Shown piece by piece: positions 9,614 to 22,929 of a stretch of DNA of 64,000 nucleotides. Each line of letters begins with the position of its first letter. Position 1 is the first letter of the stretch. The notes under the pieces are model-generated. The model ran no database searches and had not been told where the DNA came from. It saw nothing but the letters and a program-made list of their open reading frames with translations. The DNA is taken from assembly GCA_023213395.1 (NCBI GenBank), contig CM041465.1, positions 36,153,741-36,217,740 of the forward strand, read 5' to 3'. Origin of the DNA: Cycas panzhihuaensis. Lineage: Eukaryota > Cycadophyta. The translations under genes and the position numbers were made by a program.

Positions 9614-12600
9614 TTAGTTTAGAGATACTTTCCTTATGGAAAGACCCATCCTAGAGATCCTCAAAATTCTTTCATTTCTTATTTCTACCCCCCATCCCCC
9701 AATCAGGTAATCCTTTACAAAGACACTGTAGAGGTTCTCGCAACGAGCTTGGAGGGGAGCTAAATTAGGGCAATCCTTAAGACTTATTTTGCTACACCAA
9801 ACATCCTCCCAGAATTTTATAGAATTCTCATTTCCTAAATTCCACTTCAATCTAGCTTTCACCAATACCCTAGTGCTGAAGATGCTCCTCCATATAAAAG
9901 AGCTTGATGGGGGGACAAAGTTGTCAAGGAGAGAGCTACCTTGTAAGTACTTTTGAGATATAATTTTTCCCCACAAGCCTCCATAGCCTTTGACTAATCT
10001 CCACCCAAGCTTAGCCACAAAGGCTAAGTTAAATATATGCATTCTTCTCAAGTTTAGACCCCTAGCCCATTTCAACTTATAGACCTTATCCCAATTTACC
10101 AAGTGAATTATTTCCCTCTTTTCAACCCCAGACCAGAGGAATCTTTTTTGAATGGATTCTAGAACATTGGAGACCCTAGTCAGAATTTTGAAAATAAACA
10201 TCTAATAAACCAGAATGCTTTGAAGTGTAGAGGCTACCAGTTGGAGCTTACCAACATGGCTAAGAAGGGCACCTTTCCAACTAGCCAACTTCCTTTGAAG
10301 TCGATCAATAAGAGGGTTCCACAGGTCCTTGGACATCTTGCCCATAAATAGGGACATACCGAGATAAATAGTGGGCAATTTCCTAATACCCATTTCAAGG
10401 ATATCACTGATCCTTCTTTGAATGGGCCCAAGGGTATTTATAAAGTAGCCACTACTTTTGCTCAAATTAACCTTTTGATTCGTGCCCTGCTCATATCTCC
10501 TCAACTCATCCTTTAACCTGATAACCTCTTTTATTACAACTTTCCTTAGAAATATGTTGTCATCAACAAATTGATGATGAACAATATTGTCCACCCCAGA
10601 GGTTGGGCATAGACCTTTGACAAGACCTTGACTTTTGACGACCTCCATGGTCCTGGCCAGTAGCTCAGCTAAGGTAATAAAGAGGTAGGGGGATAGGTGG
10701 TCCCCCTGCCTCAAGCCCCTATAGCCCAAAAAGAATCTAGATGAAGAACCATTAACAATGACTGAGTATTGGGGATTTGAGATACATAGTTTCATCAATA
10801 TCCTCCACTTCTCCCCAAACCTAAAAGCATCCAAATACTCCAATAGGCAATTCTAGGAGACTCTATCAAAAGACTTTGAAAGGTTAATTTTTATGAGCAT
10901 AGTAGGTTCCTTCCTCTCCTTAGCTGAGTGTAAGGTTTTGTGAACCATAATAATGCCGTCAGTGATCTGTCTACATCGCATGAAGCCATCCTAGTTCTGG
11001 GATATTATATTAGGGATGATTTGTTTAAATCTATTTGTGAGTACTTTATCTAGGATCTTATACTTTACATTACAGAGGCTAATATGACAAAAGTTCTCAA
11101 TTCTTTTGGCCCCTTCCACTTTTGGGGTAAGGACCAGAAAGGTAGCTTGCCACTTTTGAAGGATATTTTGATTTAAGTGGAACTCGTATAAAGCTTCCAT
11201 AAGATCTTCGTTTATTATATCTTAGAATTCTTGAAAGAAATAAGGAGGAAAGCCATCCAGGCTAGGGGCTTTATCCCTCTTCATTCTAAACACTGCCTTC
11301 TTGACCTCCTCCTGGGTAAAGGGAGTAGTCAAGGAAGTGTTTTAGGCTTCATTGACCAAGAAAGGAATGGATCTCAAGAGGACCTCTCAGGCCTCCCTAT
11401 CCTCGTGCTGTGGCTCAGAAAAAAGATCCTTGAAGTAATCACATGCCAGGTCTTTTATATCTTCTGTACCATTTACAGTTAAACCATCCTCCCTTTGGAG
11501 ACCTTTAATTCTATTACTAGCTCTGTGCTTAACAATAGTCATATGAAAAAATATGGTATTCCTATCTCCTTCAGCAAGCTAGATGGCTCTAGATTTTTGA
11601 CTCCAATGGATTTTTTCTCTAATCAATAGCTCATCCAAGTTCCCCATTAATTCCCTTTCATCTTTATCTAGAGTCAGAGATCTACCCTCAAGATGGATCC
11701 TATTATTAATTTCATTTAGGTCTTTAATGGTTTGGTCCTTTAAGACATTGATATTTTGGAAAATTTCTTTGTTCTAGACTTTCACTTGCCTTTTGACCTA
11801 ATCCAACTTTTTCGAGAATCTAAACATGGCATGCCCCTAGACTGGGACCTTCCACTAATCCTCCACCTTATGCCTAAGGTTTGGATGTCTAATCCACATC
11901 ATTTCAAATCTGAAAGGAGATCCTTTATGCTTTTCCATATAAGAGAATAGAAGCTACAGAGGAGAATGATCATATATGGTTTTAGGGAGGGCTTAAAGGG
12001 TGAAATCCTTGAAGCATCTAGCCCAATCATAATTGATCATGACTCTATCGAGTTTAATCTAAATAAGATGGTTGCCTAGTCTTTTGTTTGACCAAGTAAA
12101 GGAAGCCCCTCTTAGATTGACATTTGTAAGACCCCCCCTCTGTATGAAACAACCAAGGTCGTGCATGTTAGTTGTCCAACCTACTTGGCCCTCTTTCTTT
12201 TCCCCTGGGCAAAGAGTCATATTAAAATCCCCAACAATTAGCTAAAGAGCACCGCAATCACCATGAACCTCCAAAATCCTGTCCTAGAGCCTCTTTCTAT
12301 CCTCTTGATTATTTGGGGTATAAATGTTCATGGCTAGCCATTTTAAGTTGTTCTTTCTGCTGGTCAACCAAACCGATAAGAAGGATTCCTCCTCTGCGAA
12401 GGTGTCCCCTAACCATTCATTAGGGTTCCACATCACCATGAGACCACCCGTGCCTTGGATGTTGCTAATAGCTTTACCTTCCATTTTTTTCCAAATTTTA
12501 ATTATAGCATTTTGACTATTATCTGAATTCAGTTTTGTTTCCTATAGGAAAATAAGATTTGGGAGTTCCCTTCTTCTCAAGTCCCTAAGAATCCTTTGTT

Positions 12601-12646
12601 TAGAGGGAGCATTTAAGCCCCTAGCATTCCATGAGATTAATTTCAT
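9614..12646 (-). pseudogene. LINE1 ORF2: AP-type endonuclease and reverse transcriptase
   Basis: I place the start at ATG 12646-12644, giving MKLISWNARGLN, the classic endonuclease opening. Endonuclease motifs include a Gly-rich GTGGLMVMWNP segment, VGDFNM near 12216 and FTWSNKRLGN. RT follows with RISLCNVKYKI, DGF..., LIKINLSKSFD, GLRQGDHLSPYLF and the catalytic FVDD at about 10560-10571. Every piece from 12646 to 9614 lies in one frame, separated only by stop codons, often where LINE2 or the family has Gln or Trp. ORF2 would nick target DNA and reverse-transcribe the RNA at the nick. Confidence 0.92.
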
Positions 12647-12660
12647 CTCTTCTTTCTTTA

Positions 12661-13943
12661 CTTCCATATCTTTGATGCCTCCCCATCGGATAGGTCTCAT
12701 CCAATGGATCTGGTTCTAACTCTTGGGCCCTCCAGGAAGCCTCCATTGAGGGTTTTCTGATTACCTTGGTCCACCTGGGTAGTAACTTCTCTTTCCCTCA
12801 CTAATCTCGTGGGGGGCCTACCAACTCATTTTTTGGATCTGACATCCATGATCTTTCTCTGGACCTCTTCTTTGTGGAACATCTAGGGGGGATTCATTCA
12901 TCACTACTTAGGGCAAATTTTCCCACAAGGCCATCTACTTCAAGAGTGGTCGGCAGGATGAAAGCTAGGGCTTCCTGGTCACCCATATCAGGGAGGGTAT
13001 CTTCCATATTAGGATCAAGTCTAAGATTTGTGTCTCCGTGCTCTTCTAAGTGGACTTCAACCTCCTTCACATGAGGCTCCTCCTCTTTCATCTCAGTATG
13101 TTCATCTTGTCCACCCTTTGGTGGCTCCAGTGCCTGAGGCTCTTCCACCTTCTAGGAATTCTCTTTTGGCTCTAATTTTTCTATTTTATTTTCTTCCTTT
13201 GCTTACCACTCGCTTGGGCATTTCTGAGGTAAATGACCCAACCTCTTGTATGGGGAACATCTAAAATTCTCCATCTCATAAACCAGCGGTTGGGCCCAAC
13301 TCTGATCCTCCATGCCCATCCATATTTCCTCTAAGAGGGGCTTTTCGATCCTGGTCATAGCACAGAATCTGGTATTGATAAGCCTGCTTTTATTTTTAGT
13401 GGGTGAATCCACCACTAAGAGGGGGCCCATAGCTTTCGCCAACCCCCTCAAGACCTCCATGTTCTAGTGGTACAGCGGAAGACCTGACAACTAGATCCAG
13501 ATAGGGGCTTGCTTCATCATTGGAGTTGATAGATCAAAGTCTCTATGCCATTTTTCCAATATTAAAGCTTTCCTCCTAAACATCCAAGGGGCCCTTAGGA
13601 GGATATTTATCATATCTTCCTGGGAAGTAAATTTAAAAAGGACACATCCTTTCGGCATCACTATAGCTTCCATGTTTCTAACCATCCTCTATTTGCTCCT
13701 AATCTAACTTCTAATGGATTCCAGCCCTTGTCTGGGACCGAAAAATCTACCAACCAAACTGTTGTCACAAAGCTTCTCAGTTCTCTCTACCAACATCTTG
13801 GGGATTTTTAGTCTAACCTTGTTATCTTAAATAACTAGTATTAGGTCATATTCTTCCATGTCTCTAGATCTTAAAATTTCTAGATAGGATTTACCCTGAG
13901 GAGGGATGTGAGACTAGTTCTGTGTATTTTGTTATTTCTCCAT
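12661..13943 (-). pseudogene. LINE1 ORF1: DUF4283-type protein with zinc knuckle
   Basis: The frame from ATG 13943 contains MPKGCVLFKF, LLRAPWMF, LEKWHRDFD and KQAPIWI, the DUF4283 block typical of plant LINE ORF1. It is followed by FRCSPYKRLGHLPQKC, a CCHC knuckle whose second Cys reads Tyr. A Glu/His-rich acidic tail (about 13148-12894) ends near the VGRPP motif seen also in LINE2. ORF1 proteins coat the LINE RNA. ORF2 begins about 15 bases after ORF1 ends. Several stops interrupt it; one frame change is likely near 12860. Confidence 0.82.
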
Positions 13944-14892
13944 TTTAGGTAGAAAATAGAATAAGACTAGCTACTAAAGCACATTTTTACATGGCTAAAA
14001 ACACACAACAGATGATTGAGAATAACAGAAATACTGAGTGCAATAGGGGCCATGAAACCTTCCTTCTTACTATCTCTCGCCCCTGCTGAAGGATTAGTTA
14101 TTGCAATGTCTAGTAGAGGACACACCTGGGTCCTTATCCGAGGGGTTCCAGAACTATAAAACCTGGACAAGAGTAGCGCAAACTTTTATCCATGCCTAGC
14201 CTAATAAATAACTGTCCTACCGATACATCTTAGGCCATACTTTCTCCGCAGAATCACCTGATTCAATGATGCCTCAAACTATTCCAACCTGGATCGAGGC
14301 TGCCATACCCATCCCAAACGTCTTCGCGCCTAGATGTTTTTGAGTGCCATAGCACCCGTCTCTGACTAAACCTCTCTGGAAGTAGATCTAGAGCCAAAGT
14401 AGGTCACCACCACCATGGTGATGGACAAAACCTTAATCCTAGATCATTTTAGAGTTGTCCAATGAAGTCTCTGACCACTCTGCCCCACCGCCTTGAGTTC
14501 TCCTTGCTGCCCTACTTTACTTTGGCCTCGCTAGGTCGATTCTTGTCCCCATTGATTGATTGAAGGGCATATGTTCTAGGGAAATGATGACCTCATCAAC
14601 TGCTCCCAAGAAGATGCCCTCATTTGTCTCCTGGTCTGGTCCTCCTTGGACGCTGTAGAGTCGTCTGCTCAGTTGGAGAATCTTGTCCCACGCCCCAACA
14701 TGGGAGAACTTCGACTTGGATATAAGGAGGAGAGCTAGATCCTACAGCTCTCCACCATCGCAGCCTTGGCTAGCCCCTGCCTATTGTAGAATGATCGTCA
14801 CAAGCGAACCCTAAGTGTGCAGTCACTTCTAGTCTAGGGTTTTTTCTTCTTTGGTTTGCCAATCACACATGGAAATATAACATGCCTTGTCC
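13944..14892 (-). other. LINE1 5' UTR
   Basis: About 950 bp upstream of ORF1, richer in C/G than the flanks and rich in CCACC and CTTGG-like words, with no conserved frame. It ends at the TATCTTATAT target duplication, so the element looks untruncated. In L1-type LINEs the internal promoter lies here; no specific box can be assigned. Confidence 0.65.
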
Positions 14893-14902
14893 TATCTTAT
14901 AT

Positions 14903-15555
14903 TTATTTTATTTAAAGGGTTTATTTAACTCTTGTTATATTTTTCAAGTTACTTTCATTTTCTATTAAAAGGAACCTTATTTATTAACAAGACCACATCT
15001 AAAATCTATTTTTATATTAAAAAGATAATCTTCTAGGTGAAAACCCTTTTTCTAGCCTTATAAGGGGAACAATTAGGACTTTTAAAGTTACCAACCCATA
15101 TATGCCCTTGGCCTACTTATATTAGATGATAAATGTCATTGGATATCATGTGTAATAGGTGGTAGGCTGAGGTGGAGTACACTATCTTTTTAGAGTTTGG
15201 AGACTAGGCTAGACTTAGGGGGGTGAGTGCTTTGGTTTGAAAAGCTTTCACCACTAAATCTATCACTAAGCATAAGTCTGGTGTAGGTGGATTAATAGAT
15301 CATAGAGATCTTGTACCTTCATATGATTAGTAAAGATGTTATATTCAAAGAAGATGATTACTATTAATTATATTATATCTAAGATAAAGGTAAGAATATT
15401 ATGATTAACTTTGATTCATCTCTAAGGTCCATATATATGCCACCTAGATAGTATTCAAGGCAAAATATTGATGTATCAAGGCCAACTGAAGGGGGAACCT
15501 CTACTTAATCTTAAAGGTTTCCCAAATAGGTCTAAAGAAGCCATAACTTAGACAA
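14903..15555. other. Element A interior right of LINE1, no gene recognised
   Basis: The tract continues the T-rich DNA interrupted by LINE1, then contains LTR-like words (GAAAACCC, TTATAAGGGGAAC at 15038-15073). From about 15440 it may encode a degenerate linker before RT. No integrase motif can be read. Confidence 0.45.
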
Positions 15556-15559
15556 TATA

Positions 15560-17163
15560 TTGAATAATAACTTTGATAGGATATCTACTCGTTTAAGTCA
15601 AGTTAACTTCCCCCTTATGAGTCAAGTGATGGAAGTCCATGAGCCTCATACTATTGAAGAGGCAAATACTCATGATGAATGGAGAAAAGCTATGAAAGAG
15701 GGGTATAATTCTATAGTAAAAAATGATACATAGAAACTTGTTGATCTTCCTTCCAATAAAATAACTATTAGGGCAAAATGCATTTATAAGACTAAGTTCA
15801 GATCTAATGGGTCCATTAACAAACATAAGGCTAGACTTGTTGCTAGAGGATATGTATAAAGAGAAGGCATATATTATAATAAAATATTTATCCCTATTGC
15901 TTGGATGGAAATAATTTGAATGATATTAGGTCTGGTAGCCCAAAACAGTTAAGATGTTCACCGAATAGACATTAAAAGTGCTTTTGTCAATGGCTACATT
16001 GAAGAGGAAATATATGTTCAACAACCAAAAGGTTTTAAAGTTAGGAGGAAAAATAATAAAGTGTATAAACTTAAAAAGGAACTTTGTAGCTTGAAATAAG
16101 AACCTAAAGCATGGTACTCTAGGATAGATAAATATTTTAGAGATCAAGGATTTAAGAGAACCCAATCAGATCGAAATCTATATATTAAAATCAAAGGAGA
16201 CTCTATATTGATTATGGGACTTTATATTGATGATTTAGTTTATACAAGAAATGACTCCTATCTTTCTAAAAAAATTCAAGGATGACATATATAAGAAATT
16301 TAAAATGACAGACTTGAGGCTAATGTATTACTTCTTAAGGTTACAAGTTTGGCATGATGATGATAGTATTTTTATCTCCCAAAGGAAGTATACCTTAGAG
16401 TTACTCCAAAAGTTCAAGATGAGTGACTCCAAGGCCCTATCCACATCAGTAAAAGTTGAAATTAAATTATCCAAACTTGATGATTCTACTCTTGTTGAAC
16501 CTATATTATATAGACAGTTCATTGGAAGCCTAATATATTTAACATTAACACAACCAGATATCATGTATGCAATTAGTGTTATGTCAAGGTTTATGCAAGA
16601 TGCTAAAATTACACATTGGCAAGTGACTAAATAAACCCTAAGGTATCTAAAAAGAACAATAAACTATGGGTTACATTATAAACCTTTATCAAATTTTAGA
16701 TTAATCAAATATATAGATTCATATTGGGTAGGTGATGTTATCGATAGAAAGTCTACTTCTGAATACACCTTTAGTTTAGGTTCAACAACTATAGCATAAA
16801 GTACCAAAAAATAGAATACCATCTCCTTATCCACAACTAAAGTAAAATATAAGGCAACAGTGTTAGGTGCATGTGAAATGGTTTAGCTATGTCATCTACT
16901 TCATGATCTCTAAGTGAAATAGGATGGTCCTACCAAAATATAATGTGATAATTAGAGTACTATTTAGATGATATGTAATCTAGTTTTCCATGGAAAAACT
17001 AAACACATTGAGACACAACATCATTTCATATGGGAACTTATCCAAGAAGGAGAAATAGAGTTGGTTTACTATAGCACAAAAGATCAAACAACATATATTT
17101 TTACAAAGGTACTTGGAAAAATTAAATTCTACAAATTTAGAGATAAGCTTGGAGTTACATAAA
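15560..17163 (+). pseudogene. pol: Element A copia pol: reverse transcriptase and RNase H
   Basis: The copia RT is easy to follow: WRKAMKEGYNSI, KARLVARGYV, DVHRIDIKSAFVNG, EEEIYVQQPKGF, LCSLK-stop-EPKAWYSRID (the family has Gln at the stop), and the catalytic YIDDLVYTRN (YVDD equivalent) at about 16227-16256. A frameshift near 16250 moves to frame 3 for FKMTDL, YFLRLQVW, ISQRKYTLELL and FIGSLIYLT. RNase H remains include RKSTSEYTF, a degenerate STTKVKYKA and HIETQHHFI...STKDQTTYIFTK. Integrase and gag do not precede it in recognisable form, so this is a 3' pol remnant. Confidence 0.9.
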
Positions 17164-17172
17164 ATAAACATT

Positions 17173-17183
17173 ACGAGGGAGAA
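17173..17183 (+). other. Polypurine tract of element A
   Basis: ACGAGGGAGAA lies immediately before the 3' LTR start, in the position of the plus-strand primer. Its purine run carries one C. Confidence 0.75.
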
Positions 17184-17385
17184 TATTAGTAAATAATGTT
17201 CATTTTTACTAAGGAGTGTATATAATGGAATTGGGACTCTGTCGGGCTATCTCCAGCCATCTTCAGCCAACATAGGGAAGGGGGATTTAATTTTTATTTA
17301 AAAAAAGGTGTTAGTCAATAACAGGATTGCCCAACATCCCAACTATAAATATAAGGTGAAAATACTCACCAGTGTTCTTTAATAC
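17184..17385 (+). repeat. 3' LTR of element A, first segment
   Basis: This matches the first two-thirds of 6207-6508, but the initial TG reads TA. It is cut after aatac (17381-17385) by element B and resumes at 25164. The cut site matches AACAC in the 5' LTR, so aatac is a mutated target-duplication copy. Confidence 0.88.
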
Positions 17386-17686
17386 TGATGGATGTTAATG
17401 TATCAATATTATTAGATTAATTAAAGGTGACTTTAGATTAGCTAAGTTACATAGTTAAATATAATTTTATTTATATTTAAGTGTAATTTTAGGATCGTAT
17501 CATTAGGTAGAAAACTCCTATGGAAACTCTAATACACATCCCCTGATATATAAGACTGAATGTGAAGGGGAGAGTCATAATTTTTACCTCTCATTTTTGC
17601 TCTCAATCTTGTTCTCTCTATTTTACTCTTCTTATGTGCCATTCTTTTAGTGTAGTGGATTGTGACACTATATCTTTTACCTAACA
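17386..17686 (+). repeat. 5' LTR of element B
   Basis: Begins TGATGGATGTTAATG and ends TACCTAACA. It shares long exact blocks with the 3' LTR (AGATTAATTAAAGGTGACTT, GAAGGGGAGAGTCATAAT). A TATA-like GATATATAAG lies near 17557. Confidence 0.92.
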
Positions 17687-17688
17687 AC

Positions 17689-17701
17689 TAGTATCAGAGC
17701 C
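17689..17701 (+). other. Primer-binding site of element B (initiator-Met tRNA type)
   Basis: TAGTATCAGAGCC differs at one base from the canonical TGGTATCAGAGCC used by copia elements and starts two bases after the LTR. Confidence 0.88.
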
Positions 17702-19925
17702 ATTGTTGACCATATTTTCCTACTAGGCTTATACAGAGCTATTAATGCCTCTCATTCACAATTCATGTGAGATTGAGGGCTCATTTGAGAATTTTATTTT
17801 ATATTAGAGAGCTTAAAATCTTATTATTTTATATGTTATTGTATTTTCCATGTATATAGAATTATAGAGGTGAAAATAATTGATTTTGAAGTTGTTTGAC
17901 TATCGAAATAACTCTAGATTGCATTGAAGACCTAAAATTTTGTTAAATTTTTTATAGTATCAGATTTTAATAATATTTAATGTTTAGGGTTACCCATTTA
18001 ATAGGAGTAATTTTGTCTTCTAGAGTATCTTTAGATTCAACTTGTAATAACCAGTTTTAGCTCAAACTTAGTTTTACCCATATAGATGATCTTCTGCTAA
18101 TTTCTTCATATTTGATTGATTTTTGCTATATTTTTTAAAGGGTTTTAGTAGATCTAGGTAAAATATCAATTTTAGATCTAGTATCACTAAATTTTATTAA
18201 GTGAGATTTTTTCTAAAAAATATCCAAATTCACAAATGCATGGCCTATGGCACTTTTCTTAATGAAAAATTTAAATTTGACCTGATAATTTAAAATTTTT
18301 TAAAGCAGTTTACTAGATTTATATCTCAAGAGGATTTTAAAACTAGTTTCATTAAATTTCATCCACTTGTTGATGAGAATTTTATAGTTTTATGATGAAT
18401 GTTGAATTTACCTATTTAACCCCGTAAAAAAATGTTGTAAAGGCATTTTGGGCAGTTTCTTAGCCATTTTCAAGTTGTTGCAAAAGAAAAAGTTGATATA
18501 TCATCAAAACAAAGATTTTTACATATTAAAGTTTGGATTATGAGATAGTGAATTTGGTAAAATTCTACTTTTATGCTTTTTATTTGTGCAAATATTTTTT
18601 TGTATCTTATCAGAAATGACATGCTGAGCACTTTTTTCTTCTGTCACAAATTTAGATTGTATCATCTAGGCCTCTATATTTGTAATTTTTATAAAATTTT
18701 ACCTATTTATTATTATTTATAAATTTTGTAAAATAAAATCATAAAATAGGTAAATTAACATGCTTCTAGATTTAGAAAAATCATCATCTTAGTAGCAGGT
18801 TGATCTACTTTTTAGAACTTTATGGCTTTTACATTAAAATTTCTGAAATTATATTTAGAAATATTATACTAAAGCAAGGGAAACCTTAGATTAGAAGCAA
18901 CATCTGGTTCCCCTTCTAAATCTACTATACTCTTTCTATTTTTATACATGGTATAAAATAAACACATAAAGCAATAATAATAATAAGTAAGCACGAAAGG
19001 TAAGTAAGTATTTGATATACTTCTATTTTAGTTTTAAAGTTCAAGTTATTCAAAAATAACTTACAATCTTTCCTAAAAGGAATCTCATTCGTATGTCTTA
19101 TACTGCCAGTTCTTTACCTATGCGCACACTTGCCTTAGTTGAAATTGATCACGATTAGCCAAAATATGGGCCCTAAGGGAGGTATGAGTTTCATACTAGG
19201 TTTAGTCTTAACCAAAATAGTGGTGGAGGGATAGGTTGGCCATACCTACAGCTTCTAATTAGCGATAATCCTAATAACCACTCAGGAAAACTAAAAACTC
19301 TAATCAAGATTAAAATATAGTCAGTCTAATATCTTTCATAGCTATAGGATATATATGTATCACCTTTTGAGGTTAGGTATATTACTATTCATCAGTGAAC
19401 AAGATGAGGATTGGTAGTACCTAGGTTCCATATTGTCTCAGCAACAGTATGAGTATCACGGGTGAATGCCCTAATATATATACTAGAAGCCCTCTTAGGC
19501 ATCAACACCTTAACTACTTTGGACTTGAGATAGAGGTTTGGGTTTGATCACACATCCTACATCACACTTGGTTTTTAGTTATGTGCACCCATATAATGAC
19601 TTCTACATGGGCACAATCTTGATTGTTTAATCACATGATATATCATTTATCTTTGTGATCCTTATATTACCATTTATACATATCATCAAACCTTGCTATG
19701 TCAAGAGTATTTGCTACAAGTTTTAGTGGCCTATTATCATTACTTGATATTTAATCATATTCCCCATATCGCGCCAGGTTTATCAAGCACACATGTCAGT
19801 GGCATTTTCATTTACTATTTTTTTACTATCTCTTTTACTTCATTATCTTTACTATGTCTTCTCAATTTAAGTAGAATATAAACTGTATCTTGAAAGGGAA
19901 AAATAATTGCGATCTATATTATACT
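17702..19925 (+). other. Long untranslated leader of element B
   Basis: About 2.2 kb of AT-rich DNA between PBS and gag without a supported frame, long for a copia leader. The segment 19080-19870 is less AT-rich and has a different texture, so another insertion is possible, but I could not find repeat ends or a target duplication. Confidence 0.5.
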
Positions 19926-19929
19926 GAAG

Positions 19930-20860
19930 TTAAGAATACTTCTAAGTATGAAGGCCTTTAGAAAGCCCATCTACAACTTACACTTGTAATCTCTATGATA
20001 GTAACAACACTTGCCTTTGGAGGAATACCACATGTAGATCCAATAGATCCTACAACTAAATTACAATGGGAAATTGATGATGAGAATATTCATACAAGTA
20101 TTCTATTGGTGACTGTTCACTTCCTACATAATCTAATCAATGAATAACAATATGATACAGCCTGGAAAGTCCTTGAGGTTCTTAAAAAGAATTTTGATAC
20201 AAAGTATGACCTTGAATTTATTCATCTAGTCTTAAAGATGACTAAGATGAAGACGCAGAAGGGATGTATATATAAAATAATCAACCTCCTTCGACCAATT
20301 AAATAAGCAATAGATAAGGGTTTTAGGACCCAATATATTATATGGGTACATTAGGCATTTCTTATATAGACTTGTCTACCTATACCTAATTATAAAAACT
20401 TTCTTAGAAGTCTTCAATCAAGTGGAATGTTGAAGACACTTAACTTCAAAGCTCTTCTAGAAAAGTTCATAGAATTTGATAAGACCTTTGATACTAATTT
20501 TACAACTTTAGATCGTCTTCAAGATTTATCTTTTGATGTGGAAGAAGAAGTATGCTTCTCAAAGAATTAGGGTCTCTCTTGTGGTAGAGGAAATACCTGA
20601 GCAAGAGGTAGAGGATGAGGTAGATGAACTTGGCTACTAGGTCAATAGAACCCTCAACAACAGTAAGCTAGATGGTCTTAAGGCTAAGCATCACCTTTCA
20701 ATATAAGATAGTTAGGCCAAACTAGTACATTAGGGACTAGGAATCAAATTATTGTGTGTAAAAGGTATAACAAGAGAGGACACCTTAGAAAGGACTATTG
20801 TATACCTATATACAAGTTGTCTAAGTTTGAAAAGAAATACAAGGCTCACAATATTAATGA
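19930..20860 (+). pseudogene. gag: Element B gag with degenerate zinc knuckle
   Basis: Segments AWKVLEVLKKNFDTKY, LKMTKMKTQKG and LNFKALLEKFIEFDKTFD resemble the copia capsid (UBN2-like) domain. Near 20755-20800 a knuckle reads CKRYNKRGHLRKDYC, where the second zinc-binding Cys is now Tyr. Many stops and at least one shift break the frame. Confidence 0.78.
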
Positions 20861-20989
20861 AGCATATGAAGAACAATTTATGGGTGTAGGTTTTACTCAA
20901 GCATACATTTAAAAACTTGAGAGAGAAGGTATTAACCAAAGTAAGAGGTATTTTGAAGCCCATTGTGGCTATGTCATTTGTGATCTTAA

Positions 20990-22415
20990 ATCACTAATGC
21001 AAACCTCTCTTTGAGTTGCAAATAACATAACTTTAAATACCTCCTCATAGATTATGGATACAAGAGAGACATAGTATATGACCTATAATCAATATCTATA
21101 TTAAACTTTTGATTCTAATATATATGGTATCGTTCACATGGTTGATAAATCCCAATAACTAGTTAAAGGTATTGCAAACATACACCTGAAACTCCTAGGC
21201 TTGAGAGATTTCATATTACTTGATATCCTATATATTCCTAATCTAAAAAAAATGCTACTCCCCTTATCTACTCTTGTCTCCCATAGATTTGATCTTAGTA
21301 TTAATGTAAATGACTAAACTCATTAGGCTATTTACCCTCTAATAAATCACGTGGTTTTGACTAGAGTACTTATTAGCAAATTATTTAGATTGAATGACTC
21401 CCTATCTTCTAAAGCCAATTATGATTAAATCCCTTATGCTAATAAATACTTCACTTTTAATACCACTTTGACACACCCTAAGTTGTTCCCAAAAGCTCTT
21501 TAGCATGCTCACATGGGCCATGTTTATATCAATCGACTTAGAGATCTTTGTCACACCCTTCTAGGTTTGTCCAAGTTCTCTTCCAAGCCCTTTGAATGCG
21601 AAGTTTGTATAATAGCCAAATCTCATAGACAACTCTTTGCCAACATTCATTAGAAATTGAATCATCCTCTTCAATTGATATATTATGATCTATGCAAACC
21701 AATACCCATTCCATCATTGAAGCAAAAATTATATTACATATCCTTCATTGATGATTTTACTAGGAAAGTGTGGGTGGTTTTTCTAACTAGGAAAGATAAG
21801 GTATTTGGTATCTTTATATCTTTCAAAGCTCATATAAAAAAGGAGTCAGGTTATCAGATCAAGTGTCTTTGAATATATAGTGGTGGAGAATATACCTCTA
21901 CTAAGTTTGAAACCTACTTATAATATAACAACATCGAGTATCACATTATAATAGTAGGCATCCCCTAATAGAATAGAGTTTTCAAGCACATGAACAAGTC
22001 TATTATGAATATGGCTCGAGCTATATTGGTTTATAAAAATATACTTGGTTACCGATGGGAGGAAGCAATTTGGATAGTTGTTTACTACATGAATGCTATC
22101 AGCCCATCTAAAGGAGGAACTTTTCCTAATGAAAAGTAGACTAGGTAGGCTCCCACTACCTACCACTTTAGAATATTTAGATCAACATATTATGCCCATA
22201 TATTGGATGAATATAGAAATAAACTCTAGCCCAGAGCACTTAAAGTTATCTTTATTAGATACCCTATAGACAAGAAAGGGTACAAGGTCTCTATACCTTC
22301 ACAGCAGAAGATTATCATCATTAGAGATGTGGTGTTTGCTGAAATAGAGGATCACTTATTACAATTGGACTCTAAAATAGTAAATTGGTATTTCTATGAT
22401 ACTACTTAATATGAT
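20990..22415 (+). pseudogene. pol: Element B protease and integrase
   Basis: The protease active site is degraded to IMDTRET. A GAG-pre-integrase region (HAHMGHVYINRL, CEVCIIAKSHRQLF) with its His/Cys residues precedes the integrase core. The first catalytic Asp survives in FIDDFTRKVWV (about 21745-21780). The second, normally in a TDNGGEY motif, reads IYSGGEY and is lost. The catalytic Glu position reads Lys in VFKHMNK. Stops are frequent. The enzyme cannot have been active in this form. Confidence 0.85.
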
Positions 22416-22929
22416 GTACATATTCTAAACTTTGGAGAGGGGAGACACTCAAGAGTTACTCAAACTATAAGAATTTGATAATAGAGCCATGGAGGATAAC
22501 AACTATAACTCTAAACTAATAAGTGCACATCATGCACCACTATTTGAGAATAATAGAGTTGATAAAGGCAAAGTAGTAGAAGATGGACCATGCTCCCCAG
22601 ATGTATTAATATCCTCCTAAAAAAATATGCAAAATGATCATTTTCAAGATCTAAATAAAGACTATATAGTTGGAGAAATGAAGAGCTCATTCCTAACTCA
22701 AGGTTTTTATGAAGCTTGCTAGCTGAATAAGGATATACGACCTGATAAGGTGGGTAAAATTAGCACTAGAAGCACCTACAGAGTCCAGATGCAAGAATCA
22801 CTTTTCATTAAGTTAGAACTGATAAAATTGCATCTTGCTCTTAATGAAGAGCCCCTCTCATACCACAAAGTGATAAAACACACAGCTTGGAGGAATGTCA
22901 TAAATGAAAAGTATTAATCTCTCATAAAA

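Larger units (their letters stand above)
8274..14892 (-). mobile_element. LINE1: full-length L1-type non-LTR retrotransposon
   Basis: On the minus strand: GC-richer 5' UTR (14892 to about 13944), ORF1 with a nucleic-acid-binding region, ORF2 with endonuclease, RT, zinc-binding and RNase H domains, then a 3' UTR and short A-run at about 8286-8280. A 10-bp target duplication, TATCTTATAT, flanks it (8264-8273 and 14893-14902), and T-rich host DNA is continuous across it. It shares domain order and a conserved 3' tail (TAGGTTGTGGGA) with LINE2. ORF2 is interrupted by stops, but its core from 12646 to 9614 stays in one frame. Confidence 0.9.

Noticed and set aside
17689-17701. tRNA-Met fragment
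   Set aside because: Only the 3'-end complement is present, in the PBS position after an LTR. The other TGGTATCA matches are likewise PBS sites, not tRNA genes.
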